Below are positions 49,236-59,068 of a DNA stretch of 64,000 nt, in pieces. The notes under the pieces were generated by a model that saw only the letters and a list, made by a program, of their open reading frames with translations, searched no databases and was not told the DNA's origin. The stretch covers positions 267,206 through 331,205 of the forward strand of contig NZ_JOFH01000003.1 in assembly GCF_000721235.1 (NCBI RefSeq), in the 5' to 3' direction. Made by a program: the position numbers and the translations under genes. The stretch comes from Streptomyces olivaceus. GTDB taxonomy: Bacteria; Actinomycetota; Actinomycetes; Streptomycetales; Streptomycetaceae. The stretch's first letter is position 1, and each line of letters opens with the position of its first letter.

Positions 49236-50555
49236 ATGAGAGTCAGCGTTTTCGGGCTCGGCTACGTGGGCTGTGTGTCGGCCGCGTGCCTGGCCGACAT
49301 GGGGCACGAGGTCGTCGGGGTGGACGTGAACCGGGTGAAGGTCGACCTGGTCAACGACGGCCGGGCCCCGGTGGTGGAGGAGCGGATCGGGGAACTCGTC
49401 GCCGAGGTCGTGCGGACGGGGAGGCTGCGCGCCACCACCGACGTGCGTGAGGCGATCGCGGACAGCGAGGTGTCGCTGGTCTGCGTGGGCACGCCGTCGG
49501 AGCCCAACGGCAGCCTGTGCACGACCTACTTGGAGCGGGTGACCGAGCAGATCGGCGCGGCCCTGGCCGAGCGGGGCGGACGGCAGACGGTCGTCTTCCG
49601 CAGCACCATGCTCCCCGGCACCTGCCTGAACCTGCTGGTGCCGATCCTGGAGAAGTACGTCGGCGGCACGGCCGGGGTGGACTTCGGCGTCGCGGTCAAC
49701 CCGGAGTTCCTGCGCGAGGGCACGAGCGTGCGGGACTTCTTCGACCCGCCGAAGACCGTCGTCGGCGAACTCGACCCGGCGAGCGGCGACGTGGTGGCGG
49801 CGCTCTACGACGGCCTGCCCGGAGAGGTGTTCCGGGTGCCGGTTCCGACGGCCGAGGCGATCAAGTACGCGGACAACGCGTTCCACGGCCTCAAGATCGG
49901 CTTCGCCAACGAGCTGGGTGCGGTGTGCCAGGCGCTCGGGGTGGACTCGCACCAGGTGATGGACGTGTTCCTGGCCGACCGCAAGCTGAACATCAGCCCC
50001 GCCTACCTGCGGCCCGGCTTCGCCTTCGGCGGTTCCTGCCTGCCCAAGGACCTGCGCAGCCTGGTCCACGCGGCGCGGCGGGCCGACGTCTCGGTGCCCA
50101 TCCTCTCCCACGTGCTGCCCTCCAACTCCGCGCACCTGGACCGCGCGGTGGAGCTGGTCGAGCGCACCGGGAAGCGCCGGGTGGGCCTGTTCGGGCTGTC
50201 CTTCAAGCCCGGCACCGACGACCTGCGCGAGAGCCCGCTCGTCGAGTTGGCGGAGCGGCTCTTCGGCAAGGGCTACGACCTGCGCATCCACGACGCCAAC
50301 GTGAGCCTGTCCCGGCTGCTCGGCGCCAACCGCGAGTACGTGGAGACCCGGCTGCCGCACCTCGCGCAACTGCTCGCGGACTCCGTCGGCGACGTGCTGG
50401 AGCACGCCGAGGTGTGCCTGGTCGGGACCAGGGACCCGGCCGTGCTGTCGGCGCTGCCGCACGGCGGGAGCGGCCCGGCGCTGATCGACCTCGTCCACCT
50501 TCCCGACGCCGACGCGCGCCGGACCGAACCGGGGTACGTGGGCCTTGCTTGGTGA
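49236..50555 (+). CDS. algD: GDP-mannose 6-dehydrogenase (AlgD-like)
   Basis: 439 residues, close to AlgD along its whole length. N-terminal NAD domain MRVSVFGLGYVGCVSAACLA, then VSLVCVGTPSEPNG, VDFGVAVNPEFLREGTSVRD and IKYADNAFHGLKIGFANELG. The catalytic cysteine falls at residue 268 in FAFGGSCLPKDLRSL, the same number as in Pseudomonas AlgD. C-terminal LLGLSFKAGTDDLRESP-like segment (VGLFGLSFKPGTDDLRESPL). It oxidises GDP-mannose to GDP-mannuronate, so the polymer probably contains a uronic acid. UDP-glucose cannot be excluded as substrate, but AlgD similarity is stronger. GGGAGG lies upstream. Confidence 0.88.
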   Translation: MRVSVFGLGYVGCVSAACLADMGHEVVGVDVNRVKVDLVNDGRAPVVEERIGELVAEVVRTGRLRATTDVREAIADSEVSLVCVGTPSEPNGSLCTTYLERVTEQIGAALAERGGRQTVVFRSTMLPGTCLNLLVPILEKYVGGTAGVDFGVAVNPEFLREGTSVRDFFDPPKTVVGELDPASGDVVAALYDGLPGEVFRVPVPTAEAIKYADNAFHGLKIGFANELGAVCQALGVDSHQVMDVFLADRKLNISPAYLRPGFAFGGSCLPKDLRSLVHAARRADVSVPILSHVLPSNSAHLDRAVELVERTGKRRVGLFGLSFKPGTDDLRESPLVELAERLFGKGYDLRIHDANVSLSRLLGANREYVETRLPHLAQLLADSVGDVLEHAEVCLVGTRDPAVLSALPHGGSGPALIDLVHLPDADARRTEPGYVGLAW

Positions 50556-51855
50556 CAGAGCGTCCGGCGGCAGAACCTCCCGCGACACCCCGCCCGGCGG
50601 CGGTCCCGGCGGCCGGCGGCCGGGCCGGCGCGCGCTGATCCTGGTGGAGAACCTGTCGGTGCCCTTCGACCGGCGGGTCTGGCAGGAGTGCACGACACTG
50701 CGCGACGCGGGCTGGACGGTGGACGTCATCTGCCCCCGGGGCAGCAAGCGGGACACCGAGGCGGAGGCGGAGATCGACGGGGTGCGGATCCACCGCTACC
50801 CGTTGCGCGCGGCCACCGGCGGCCCCGCCGGGTACCTGCGGGAGTACGGCGCGGCGCTGTGGCACACGGCGCGGCTGGCCTGCCGGGTCGGACCGGTCCA
50901 CGTGGTCCACGCCTGCAACCCGCCCGACCTGCTGTTCCTGCCGGCCCTGTGGCTGAAGCGGCGCGGCGCCCGGTTCGTCTTCGACCAGCACGACCTGATA
51001 CCCGAGCTGTACCTCTCGCGGTTCGGGCGCGGCAAGGACCTGCTCTACCGCGCCGTGTGCGCGCTGGAACGGCTGACCTACCGGGCCGCGGACGTCGTGC
51101 TCGCCACCAACGAGAGCTACAAGGACGTCGCGGTACGCCGCGGCGGGCGCCGGCCCGAGGACGTGTACGTGGTGCGCAGCGCCCCCGCGTCCGACCGGTT
51201 CCGACCGGTGCCGCCCGAGCCGGAGTTGAAGCGGGGCAAGCCCCATCTGCTGTGCTACCTGGGCGTCATGGGCCCCCAGGACGGCGTCGACTACGCCCTG
51301 CGGGCCCTGGCGAAACTGCGCGACGAGCACGGCCGGACCGACTGGCACGCGGTGTTCGTCGGCTCCGGCGACGCCTTCGACGCGATGGTGGAGCTGTCCC
51401 GCGCCCTCGGCCTCGACAAGCAGGTGCAGTTCACCGGGCGGGTCCCGGACGCCGAGCTGGTGCGCTACCTCTCCACCGCGGACGTGTGCCTCTCCCCCGA
51501 CCCGCGCAATCCGCTCAACGACGTGTCGACCATGAACAAGGTTCTGGAGTACATGGCGATGGGCCGCCCGATCGTCTCCTTCGACCTCAGGGAGGCCCGG
51601 GTCTCCGCCGGTGACGCCGCCGTCTACGCGACCGCCAACGACGAGGCGGAGTTCGCCGGACTCGTCGCGCGGCTGCTGGACGATCCGGAACAGCGGGCCC
51701 GGATGGGCGAGATCGGCCGGGAACGGATCAACGGGCGGCTCTCCTGGCGCCATTCGCAGGCCGCGCTGCTCACCGCGTACGCCGCCGCCTGCGGCGACCG
51801 CACTCCGCCGGCACCCCGGCCCGGGCGGGGAGGGGGCCCCACCGGTGAGCGATGA
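50545..51855 (+). CDS. Glycosyltransferase family 4 protein
   Basis: 436 residues from a TTG at 50545 that overlaps the preceding stop by 11 bp. The first 30 residues are low complexity, so the true start is uncertain. GT-B fold: ALILVENLSVPFDRRVWQEC, VVHACNPPDLLFLPALWLKR, FVFDQHDLIPELYLSRFGRG. In the C-terminal half, KPHLLCYLGVMGPQDGVDYA and MNKVLEYMAMGRPIVSFDLR carry the EX7E-type donor-binding segment. It adds a sugar to the lipid-linked repeat unit in the cytosol. Donor and acceptor cannot be told. Confidence 0.88.
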   Translation: MLGDRASGGRTSRDTPPGGGPGGRRPGRRALILVENLSVPFDRRVWQECTTLRDAGWTVDVICPRGSKRDTEAEAEIDGVRIHRYPLRAATGGPAGYLREYGAALWHTARLACRVGPVHVVHACNPPDLLFLPALWLKRRGARFVFDQHDLIPELYLSRFGRGKDLLYRAVCALERLTYRAADVVLATNESYKDVAVRRGGRRPEDVYVVRSAPASDRFRPVPPEPELKRGKPHLLCYLGVMGPQDGVDYALRALAKLRDEHGRTDWHAVFVGSGDAFDAMVELSRALGLDKQVQFTGRVPDAELVRYLSTADVCLSPDPRNPLNDVSTMNKVLEYMAMGRPIVSFDLREARVSAGDAAVYATANDEAEFAGLVARLLDDPEQRARMGEIGRERINGRLSWRHSQAALLTAYAAACGDRTPPAPRPGRGGGPTGER

Positions 51856-53212
51856 CGCGATACGCCTGGTCACGATCGGACGGCTGCTCCGCCGCCGCCT
51901 GCGGTTCCTCGCCGTCCTCGCCGTGGCCGGCGCGCTGGCCGGCTACGGCGTCTCGGTGCTGTTCCCGCCGCGCTGGACGGCGTCGGCCTCGGTCCTGCTG
52001 CCGGGCCAGTGGGAGGAGCGCGAGCTGGTGACGCAGGTCGAGATCGCCACCAGTTCCACGGTGGTCGACCGCGTGGCGGAGGCACTGGACCGGCCGGGAC
52101 TCGGCGGCGCCGAGCTGCGCGAGCGGGTGAGCGCCGAGGCCGCCGACGGGAACATCATCAGGATCTCGGGCACGGACGACTCCCCCGGACGCGCTCAGCG
52201 GCTCGCCGACGAGGCGGCCCGGGAGTTCGTCTCGTTCGCCGCACGGATCGCGGGCGGCGACACCGATCCCGGCGCGGCGTCGGGGCCCGGGGCGCTGCGG
52301 CAGCAGGTGTCGCAGACCAACCGCCGCATCAGCGAGCTGGCGGGCGCCGCGGACCCCGGGCAGACGGTGGAGAGCGTGCAGGCCCGCACCGAGCTGGAGA
52401 AGCTGCGCTCGGCGCTGCAGGAGGCCATGGAGAAGCTGGAGCAGGCCGACCCGGCGAACAACGCGGCCGGGCTGGTCGTGATGGGTCCTGCGACCCGCCC
52501 GGCCGGCGAGGCACCGCCGACGCGGCTCCAGTTCGTGGCCGGCGGGGCGCTGCTGTTCTTCCTGCTCGCGGTGGCCGGCCATCTCGCCGCCGCCCGGGCC
52601 GGCCGCAGGCCGCGCACCGAGGCGGAGACCGCGGCGGCGCTGGGCTCGGTGCCGCTGGGCGCCGTCGACGTGCCGGCCGGGCGGCGCGCGGACCGGCCGG
52701 CGGCGCGCGGCGCGCGGGCCCGGATCCGCCGGCTCCTTGGCGCCGACGCCCGGTGGGACGTGCCGGTTCCCCGGGCGTCCGGCGACGAGGCGGGGCTGCG
52801 GCTCCGGCACCGGCGGGTGTGCGCCCGGCTCCGGGAGCGGGTGCCGTCCGCCCCGGCGCTGCTGGTGCTCGTACCGGAGGGCGACGAGGTCGCGCGCCGG
52901 GCCGCCGGGCAGCTCGTCGCCGAGGCCGGGGGCGATCCGGTGCTGCGGGTGGTGGACGTCGCGGTGGAGCGGCCCGTGGTGCCGGACCGCGACACGGAGT
53001 CCGGCGCGCTGGTCGTGCTCAGCGCGGGCAGCCGGACCGCGGAGCAGCTCGCCGACCTCGCCGAGGCCTGTGCGGACGGCGGGCACGAGGTCGTCGGCGT
53101 GGTCGTCGCCCGGCCGGTACGGACCCGTACGACGCGCTCCGCCGGGCGGCCGGCACAGAACGGCACCGCGGCCGTCGCGGTGGGGGGCGGCACGACGGGG
53201 GGTACCGCGTGA
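51845..53212 (+). CDS. Wzz-type polysaccharide co-polymerase with degenerate kinase-like tail (1)
   Basis: 455 residues from a GTG overlapping the glycosyltransferase gene by 11 bp. TM1 is LRFLAVLAVAGALAGYGVSV, followed by an extracytoplasmic helical part (SVLLPGQWEERELVTQVEIA, coiled coil about 135-200). TM2 is LQFVAGGALLFFLLAVAGHL. The C-terminal cytoplasmic part (ALLVLVPEGDEVARRAAGQL, VVLSAGSRTAEQLADLAEAC) has the outline of a BY-kinase/MinD fold. It lacks Walker A Lys, the acidic Walker B and a Tyr cluster. It likely sets chain length, without kinase activity. Confidence 0.82.
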   Translation: MSDDAIRLVTIGRLLRRRLRFLAVLAVAGALAGYGVSVLFPPRWTASASVLLPGQWEERELVTQVEIATSSTVVDRVAEALDRPGLGGAELRERVSAEAADGNIIRISGTDDSPGRAQRLADEAAREFVSFAARIAGGDTDPGAASGPGALRQQVSQTNRRISELAGAADPGQTVESVQARTELEKLRSALQEAMEKLEQADPANNAAGLVVMGPATRPAGEAPPTRLQFVAGGALLFFLLAVAGHLAAARAGRRPRTEAETAAALGSVPLGAVDVPAGRRADRPAARGARARIRRLLGADARWDVPVPRASGDEAGLRLRHRRVCARLRERVPSAPALLVLVPEGDEVARRAAGQLVAEAGGDPVLRVVDVAVERPVVPDRDTESGALVVLSAGSRTAEQLADLAEACADGGHEVVGVVVARPVRTRTTRSAGRPAQNGTAAVAVGGGTTGGTA

Positions 53213-54843
53213 CGACGGACGTGACCTCGACGGACACCAGGAACACGAAGGCCGCGACGGGCGCGACGAGTTCGCCGGGCCCGTCGGGTACGACGACTGC
53301 GACGGACACGGCGGACACGACGCGTACGGCCGCGCAGTCGCCGGCCGCCGTTCCGCTGGTCGACCTGCACGCGCTGGTGGTGGCGGTGCGCAGGCGCCGC
53401 CGGCTGTGGTGCTCGCTGGCCCTGCTGGGGCTGCTGGCGGGTGCGGCGGTGGCGGTCCTGCTGCCGCCGTCGCCGGCCGCGGTGGCCAAGGTCCTGGTCG
53501 CGCACAAGGACGACCAGCCGAACGACACCGGGACGCTCATCCGTACCGACGTCGAACTGCTGGGCACCACGCGGATCGCGGGCCAGGCGCTGCGGGCCCT
53601 CGGCTCGTCCGAGGAGCCCGAGGAGTTCATGCGGGACTACCGGGGCACCGGCCTGACCAACAACCTGCTGCGGATCGACGTGACGGGTGGCAGCGACGCG
53701 GAGGCGGTGGCCCGGGCCGGGGCGCTGGCCGACGCGTTCGTCGCGGACCACGTGCGGCGGATGCGGCAGAGCGCCGAGGCCGAGGCCGACGCCCTGCTCG
53801 ACCAGCGCGACCGCATGCGGGACGAACTCGCCGAGGTCAACGAGGCGATCGGCGACCGGTCGCCCGACGCCGAGGACCCGAAGGCGTCGGCGAGCATCGA
53901 GTCGCTCTTCGCCCGCCGGGCCGAACTCGACTCGCGGATCGCGGAGTTCGACCAGCGCTCCGCCGAGGCCCGCACCGGCACGCCCGCGGTCGTCGCCGGC
54001 ACGCAGATCGTGGACGCCCCGCACGCGGTGCGGCACTCCCCGGTCCGGGCCGCCGCCACCGACGCCGGGATCGGACTCGCCCTCGGCCTGGTCCTCGGGC
54101 TCGCGCTGGCCGCGGTCGGCTCGGTGGTGGCGGACCGCCCCGTGCTGCGCCGGGACGTCGCGGCGCACCTGGGCGCCTCGGTCCTCGCCGAACTGCGCCG
54201 GGTGCCCCGCGGGCCGGGCGGGCGGGGCCGGCGGCGGACCCGCGCGGCCCGCGACCGGCTCACCGCGACCCTGGCCCGTACCGTGCGCGGCTCCGCGGAA
54301 CCGGTGTCACTCCTGGAGCTGGGCTGCGCGCGCGGCACGAGCCTGATCGCCCTGGACGTCGCGGGGGCCCTGGCGGCGGACGGCCCGGTGGTCGTCGTCG
54401 ACGGCCTGCCCGGCCCGGCACTCGCCCGGGCCCGCGCCAGGTCCGGCGGACCCACCGTGGTCGGCGCCGAGCGCGCGGCGGCCGAGCCCGCCGGGGTGCG
54501 CCTGCTCGGCGTCGGCTCGGTCGCGCCCGGCACGGCCTGGACCGACCTCCCGCACCTCGGCTCCCGGACCGTGCTCGTCGTACGCGCCGGGCACGCCGGC
54601 ACGGCGTGGCTGCACACCGTGGCACGGCACCTCGCCGACCTGCGCGTCACGGTGCTCGGTGTGGTGCTGCTCGACCCCGATCCGCGGGACCGGACCGACG
54701 GCGTGCTGTGGGACGGGCCGCACGCGGCGGCACGCGGCCACGACGAGCGGCCGGACCGGCACAACGGCACGGCACGGACCCGGGCGGAGCGGCCGCCGGC
54801 GCCGGTCGCACGGGTCGCGGACGGCGAGCAGGAGGCGCGGTAG
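53209..54843 (+). CDS. Wzz-type polysaccharide co-polymerase with degenerate kinase-like tail (2)
   Basis: 544 residues from a GTG overlapping the previous stop by 4 bp. Thr/Ala-rich disordered N-terminus, TM1 RLWCSLALLGLLAGAAVAVL, and a large extracytoplasmic coiled-coil region (about 150-265). TM2 is AGIGLALGLVLGLALAAVGS. A cytoplasmic domain follows with VSLLELGCARGTSLIALDVA and DGPVVVVDGLPG. The P-loop position reads GCARGTS, without the essential Lys, and no C-terminal Tyr cluster is present. So it is probably a second, non-catalytic co-polymerase pairing with the first. Role in chain length control or export scaffold is inferred. Confidence 0.82.
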   Translation: MTTDVTSTDTRNTKAATGATSSPGPSGTTTATDTADTTRTAAQSPAAVPLVDLHALVVAVRRRRRLWCSLALLGLLAGAAVAVLLPPSPAAVAKVLVAHKDDQPNDTGTLIRTDVELLGTTRIAGQALRALGSSEEPEEFMRDYRGTGLTNNLLRIDVTGGSDAEAVARAGALADAFVADHVRRMRQSAEAEADALLDQRDRMRDELAEVNEAIGDRSPDAEDPKASASIESLFARRAELDSRIAEFDQRSAEARTGTPAVVAGTQIVDAPHAVRHSPVRAAATDAGIGLALGLVLGLALAAVGSVVADRPVLRRDVAAHLGASVLAELRRVPRGPGGRGRRRTRAARDRLTATLARTVRGSAEPVSLLELGCARGTSLIALDVAGALAADGPVVVVDGLPGPALARARARSGGPTVVGAERAAAEPAGVRLLGVGSVAPGTAWTDLPHLGSRTVLVVRAGHAGTAWLHTVARHLADLRVTVLGVVLLDPDPRDRTDGVLWDGPHAAARGHDERPDRHNGTARTRAERPPAPVARVADGEQEAR

Positions 54844-54846
54844 ATC

Positions 54847-56781
54847 ATGTGTGGCATCGCAGGCACCTACGGGTGGCCGGACGGCAAGGCGGTGACCGAC
54901 CGGCTCACCGACGTCCTCGCCCATCGCGGGCCGGACGGGGCGGGCCGGTACAGCCACCCCGTCGGCGACGGCGAGGTGCAGCTCGGGCACCGCAGGCTGG
55001 CGGTCGTCGACCTGTCGGAGACCGGCGCCCAGCCGATGGTCTCGGGCGGCCTCGCCCTCACCTACAACGGCGAGCTGTACAACGCGCCCGAGCTGCGCGC
55101 CGAGCTGACGGCCGCCGGGGTGCGCTTCCGCGGCACCTCCGACACCGAGGTGCTCCTGGAGGCCTGGCGCCGCTGGGGCACGGAGTGCCTGCCCCGGCTG
55201 CGCGGCATGTTCGCGTTCGCGGTCTTCGACGAGCGCACCGGCGACCTGGTGCTCGCCCGCGACCAGCTCGGCGTCAAGCCGCTGTTCCTGCTGCGGCGCG
55301 GCGCGGGTCTGGTGTTCGCCTCCGAGCTGAAGGCGCTCGCGGCCGTGACCGGCGGGTCCCTGGAGGTGGACCACGCGGCGCTGGTGGCCTCGCTGCTGTA
55401 CTACTGGGTGCCGGACTCGCGGTGCGCGTTCCGCGAGGCGGAGAAACTGCCGCCGGGCAGCTGGCTGCGGTGCCGGCCCGACGGCCGGGTGGAGCGCGGC
55501 CGGTACTGGAACCTGAAGGACGTCGCCGCGGAGGGCCGGGAGCGCGCCCGCAGCGGCGAAGCGCCGGACCTGGCCGCCGTCGTCGAGGAGTCGACCCGGC
55601 GCCACCTGCTCTCGGACGTGCCGGTGGCGGCCTTCCTCTCCGGCGGGCTCGACTCCAGCTACCTGACCGCGCTGGCGGCGCGCGAGCGGCCCGGGCTCTC
55701 CGCCTACACGATCGGCTTCCGCGCCGAGGACGCCAGGTTCGAGGCGATGCCGGACGATCTGCGCCACGCCCGGCGGGTGGCCGAGCGGTTCGGCGTCGAC
55801 CTGCACGAGATCGAGATCGCCCCGGACGTGCTCGACCTGCTGCCCCGGATGACGTACCACCTGGACGAGCCGATCGGCGATCCCGCCGCCATCAACACCT
55901 TCCTGATCTGCTCGGCCGCCCGGGAGGCCGGGGTGAAGGTGATGCTCTCGGGGATGGGCGCCGACGAGCTGTTCGCCGGGTACCGCAAGCACCTGGCCAA
56001 CGTGCTCGCGGTGCGCTACCGGCGCGTCCCGCGGCCCCTGCGGCGCGGGGTGTCCTCGGCGGTGGACCGGCTGCCGGTCGCGTCGAGCCGCCGCGGGTAC
56101 CGGTCGGTGCGTTTCGCGAAACGGTTCCTCTCCTTCGCCGATCTGCCGGAGGAGACGGCGTTCCGGCGCAGCTACACCATGTACGACCGGGAGGAGCTGC
56201 TCGCCCTGCTCGATCCGGACCTGGCCGGGACGGTCGAGGACGTGCTGGCCGAGCACGCCGACGTCTACCGGGACAACGACCTGGACGACTTCGTGAACCG
56301 GATGTGCCTGGGCGACGCCCGGATGTTCCTGCCGGGCCTCAACCTCGCCTACACCGACCGGGCCAGCATGGCCGCGTCGACCGAGGTGCGGGTGCCGTAC
56401 GTGGACGTCGAGGTGGTGCGGGCGGCGTTCGCCGTGCCCGGCGACCGCAAGATCGTCGGACGGCAGGGCAAGGCCGTCCTGAAGGAGGCGGCCGTATCGG
56501 TGCTGCCCCGGGAGATCGTGTACCGGCCCAAGGGGCTGTTCAGCGCCCCGCTGCGGGCCTGGATGAGCCGGGACCTGGCACCGCTGGTGCGCGAGGTGGT
56601 GAACGACGGCGAGCTGGTCCGCTCCGGGCTGCTGCGCCGCGACGCGCTGCGGCGGCTGGTCGCCGAGGACGCCGCGGGGCAGCGGGACTTCTCCAAGCAC
56701 CTGTGGCACGTGCTGACGCTCGAGTACTGGTACCGCGGCGCCGTCTCCGGGGCGGGCCGGGCCCCCTCGCCGACGACATGA
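54847..56781 (+). CDS. asnB: Glutamine-hydrolysing asparagine synthase-like protein
   Basis: 644 residues. The Ntn glutaminase domain starts with catalytic Cys2 (MCGIAGTYGWPDG) and has LAHRGPDG, YNGELYNAPELRAEL and SDTEVLLEAW. The synthetase domain contains the PPi-loop AAFLSGGLDSSYLTAL near residue 263, and LSGMGADELFAGYRKHL. All catalytic motifs are present. In polysaccharide clusters such enzymes usually amidate a carboxylate, here plausibly the mannuronate made by the AlgD-like enzyme, rather than making free asparagine. It starts 3 bp after the co-polymerase stop. Confidence 0.88.
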   Translation: MCGIAGTYGWPDGKAVTDRLTDVLAHRGPDGAGRYSHPVGDGEVQLGHRRLAVVDLSETGAQPMVSGGLALTYNGELYNAPELRAELTAAGVRFRGTSDTEVLLEAWRRWGTECLPRLRGMFAFAVFDERTGDLVLARDQLGVKPLFLLRRGAGLVFASELKALAAVTGGSLEVDHAALVASLLYYWVPDSRCAFREAEKLPPGSWLRCRPDGRVERGRYWNLKDVAAEGRERARSGEAPDLAAVVEESTRRHLLSDVPVAAFLSGGLDSSYLTALAARERPGLSAYTIGFRAEDARFEAMPDDLRHARRVAERFGVDLHEIEIAPDVLDLLPRMTYHLDEPIGDPAAINTFLICSAAREAGVKVMLSGMGADELFAGYRKHLANVLAVRYRRVPRPLRRGVSSAVDRLPVASSRRGYRSVRFAKRFLSFADLPEETAFRRSYTMYDREELLALLDPDLAGTVEDVLAEHADVYRDNDLDDFVNRMCLGDARMFLPGLNLAYTDRASMAASTEVRVPYVDVEVVRAAFAVPGDRKIVGRQGKAVLKEAAVSVLPREIVYRPKGLFSAPLRAWMSRDLAPLVREVVNDGELVRSGLLRRDALRRLVAEDAAGQRDFSKHLWHVLTLEYWYRGAVSGAGRAPSPTT

Positions 56782-56860
56782 CGCCGCGCCGCCCGGACGG
56801 ACCTCCGGCACACGGACGACTGACAGGCAAGCAACCGGCCGACGGACAGAAGGACTTCGG

Positions 56861-59068
56861 GTGAAACAGGTCGTGCAGAACTACAGGAGCGGCGAGCTGG
56901 CGCTGCTCGACGTGCCGGTGCCGGGCTGCAAGCCGGGCGGTGTGCTGGTGCGGACCGCCTACTCGCTGATCTCCACCGGCACCGAGCTGATGAAGGTCTC
57001 CGAGGCCGGCCTGTCGATGCTGGGCAAGGCCCGTTCCCGTCCCGACCAGGTGGCCAAGGTGGTGCAGAGCGTGGCCACCAACGGGGTCCCCGCCACCTAC
57101 CGCAAGGTCATGGGCAAGCTGGACTCCTACACGCCGCTGGGCTACTCGCTGTGCGGGGTGGTCGAACAGGTCGGCGCCGGGATCGACGACGTGAAGGCCG
57201 GCGACCTCGTGGCCTGCGCCGGGAACGAGCACGCGCTGCACGCCGAGCTGAACTGGGTGCCGCAGAACCTCTATGTTCCGGTGCCCGACGGCCTTGAACC
57301 CCGGCAGGCGGCCTTCGGCACGGTCGGGTCGATCGCCCTGCAGGGCGTCCGCCAGGGCGAGTCGCGGCTCGGCGAGGTGGCCCTGGTCGTGGGGCTCGGG
57401 CTGATCGGGCAGCTGGTGGTGCAGTTGCTGACCGCGTCGGGAGTACGCGTCGTCGGCGCCGATCCCGACCCGGCGCGCTGCGAGTTGGCCGAGCGGCTGG
57501 GCGCGGCGGCCTGCGGCGATCCGTCCTCCCCCGCCGTCGAGAGCGCCGTCGCCGGACTCACCGACGGCCACGGCGTGGACCAGGTGTACCTGGCCGCCGG
57601 GGGCGGCAGCAATCAGCCCGTCGAGCTGGCCGCCCGGCTGTGCCGGGACCGCGGCCGGGTCGTCGACATCGGCAAGTGCCGGCTGGACCTGCCGTGGAAC
57701 GCGTACTACGAGAAGGAGCTCGACGTCCGTTTCTCCCGCAGCTACGGCCCCGGGCGCTACGACCCGGAGTACGAGCTGGAGGGGCGGGACTACCCGATCG
57801 GCTACGTGCGCTGGACCGAGCGCCGCAACCTGGCCTGCTTCCTCGATCTCGCCGCCCGGGGCCGCGTGGACGTGGCGCCCCTGATCTCCCGCACCGCCGA
57901 CTTCGGCGACGCGGTCGAGACGTACCGGAGCCTTGAGGACGGCCGGCTGAAGGCGGTGGCCGTGCTCTTCCGGTACCCCGGGCAGGAGTCCCCGGACTCG
58001 ACACCGACACCGATCCCGGCGCCGACGCTGACCGTGCCCGCGGTCGGCGGGAGGCGGAACCGGGCCGCCGGAGCCGCCCGGGCCGCGAACGCGCCGGTGC
58101 GCCTCGCCTTCGTGGGCGCGGGGAACTACGCGAGCTCGATGCTGCTGCCGCACCTGGCCCGGCGCGACGGCGTCGAGTTGTCCGCGGTCGTCACCACGAC
58201 GGCGCTGTCCGCAGCCAACGCGCAGCGGAAGTTCGGGTTCACCGGGGCGACCACCGACCTCGACGCCGTACTGGGCGACAAGTCCGTGGACGCGGTGTTC
58301 GTCGTCACCCGGCACAGCTCGCACGCCGAACTGACCCGCAGGGCACTGCTGTCGGGCAAGGCGGTCTTCGTGGAGAAGCCGCTGGCGCTCAGCGAGGACG
58401 AGCTGTCCGGCGTGCTCGCGGCGGTGGAGGAGTCCGGCAACGACCGGCTGCAGGTGGGTTTCAACCGCCGGTTCGCCCCGCTGCTGCGGGAGGCGAGTCG
58501 GCAGTTCGGCGCCCGCACCGGGCCGGGACACGTCCGCTACCTGGTCAACGCGGGCCGGCTGGACCACGGCAGCTGGTACCTCCGGCAGGGCACCGAGGGC
58601 TCGCGGTTCGCCGGAGAGGGCGGGCACTTCGTCGACACGGCGAGCCGGCTGCTCGGGGCCGACCCGGTCTCGGTGTACGCGACGGCGACGCCGGGGGGCG
58701 AGGACCTCCAGGTCGTCCTGCGCTACCCGGACGGGTCCACCGCCACCATCGCCTACGTCACCACGGGCCCGTCCGGGTTCCCCAAGGAGACCGTGGACCT
58801 GGTCGCGGACGGCCGGGCGCTGCGGCTGGACGACTTCCTCCGCGCCACCGTCTACGACGGCCGCCGCAAGCGGTGGGTCGGCCCGCGGCTGCCCAGGGCC
58901 CGGGACAAGGGCCAGTCCGCCGAACTGGCCGCGTTCGTCGGGGCGGTGCGGACCGGCGGTGCGATGCCGGTGCCGCTGGAGTCGCTGGTCGCCACCACCG
59001 CGGCGACCCTCGCCGTACCCGCCTCGCTGGCGGCCGGCACGCCGGTGGCCCTGGCGGAGGCGCGATGA
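56861..59068 (+). CDS. Fused MDR / GFO-IDH-MocA oxidoreductase
   Basis: 735 residues from a GTG after a 79-bp gap. Residues 1 to about 370 are a zinc-independent MDR domain (KQVVQNYRSGELALLDVPVP, ALVVGLGLIGQLVVQLLTAS). After a Pro/Thr linker, residues about 405-735 are a GFO/IDH domain. Its nucleotide-binding motif is LAFVGAGNYASSMLLPHLAR, and its active-site motif is AVFVEKPLALSEDEL. A histidine-bearing helix (FAGEGGHFVDTASRLL) follows. This bi-domain enzyme recurs in bacterial polysaccharide clusters next to heparinase-like lyases. It probably oxidises or epimerises a sugar unit. Exact reaction unknown. Confidence 0.87.
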   Translation: MKQVVQNYRSGELALLDVPVPGCKPGGVLVRTAYSLISTGTELMKVSEAGLSMLGKARSRPDQVAKVVQSVATNGVPATYRKVMGKLDSYTPLGYSLCGVVEQVGAGIDDVKAGDLVACAGNEHALHAELNWVPQNLYVPVPDGLEPRQAAFGTVGSIALQGVRQGESRLGEVALVVGLGLIGQLVVQLLTASGVRVVGADPDPARCELAERLGAAACGDPSSPAVESAVAGLTDGHGVDQVYLAAGGGSNQPVELAARLCRDRGRVVDIGKCRLDLPWNAYYEKELDVRFSRSYGPGRYDPEYELEGRDYPIGYVRWTERRNLACFLDLAARGRVDVAPLISRTADFGDAVETYRSLEDGRLKAVAVLFRYPGQESPDSTPTPIPAPTLTVPAVGGRRNRAAGAARAANAPVRLAFVGAGNYASSMLLPHLARRDGVELSAVVTTTALSAANAQRKFGFTGATTDLDAVLGDKSVDAVFVVTRHSSHAELTRRALLSGKAVFVEKPLALSEDELSGVLAAVEESGNDRLQVGFNRRFAPLLREASRQFGARTGPGHVRYLVNAGRLDHGSWYLRQGTEGSRFAGEGGHFVDTASRLLGADPVSVYATATPGGEDLQVVLRYPDGSTATIAYVTTGPSGFPKETVDLVADGRALRLDDFLRATVYDGRRKRWVGPRLPRARDKGQSAELAAFVGAVRTGGAMPVPLESLVATTAATLAVPASLAAGTPVALAEAR

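Noticed and set aside
52195..54168. 657-codon minus-strand frame opposite the co-polymerase genes
   Set aside because: Arg/Pro/Val-rich shadow without domain motifs, while the plus strand shows coupled starts and membrane spans.
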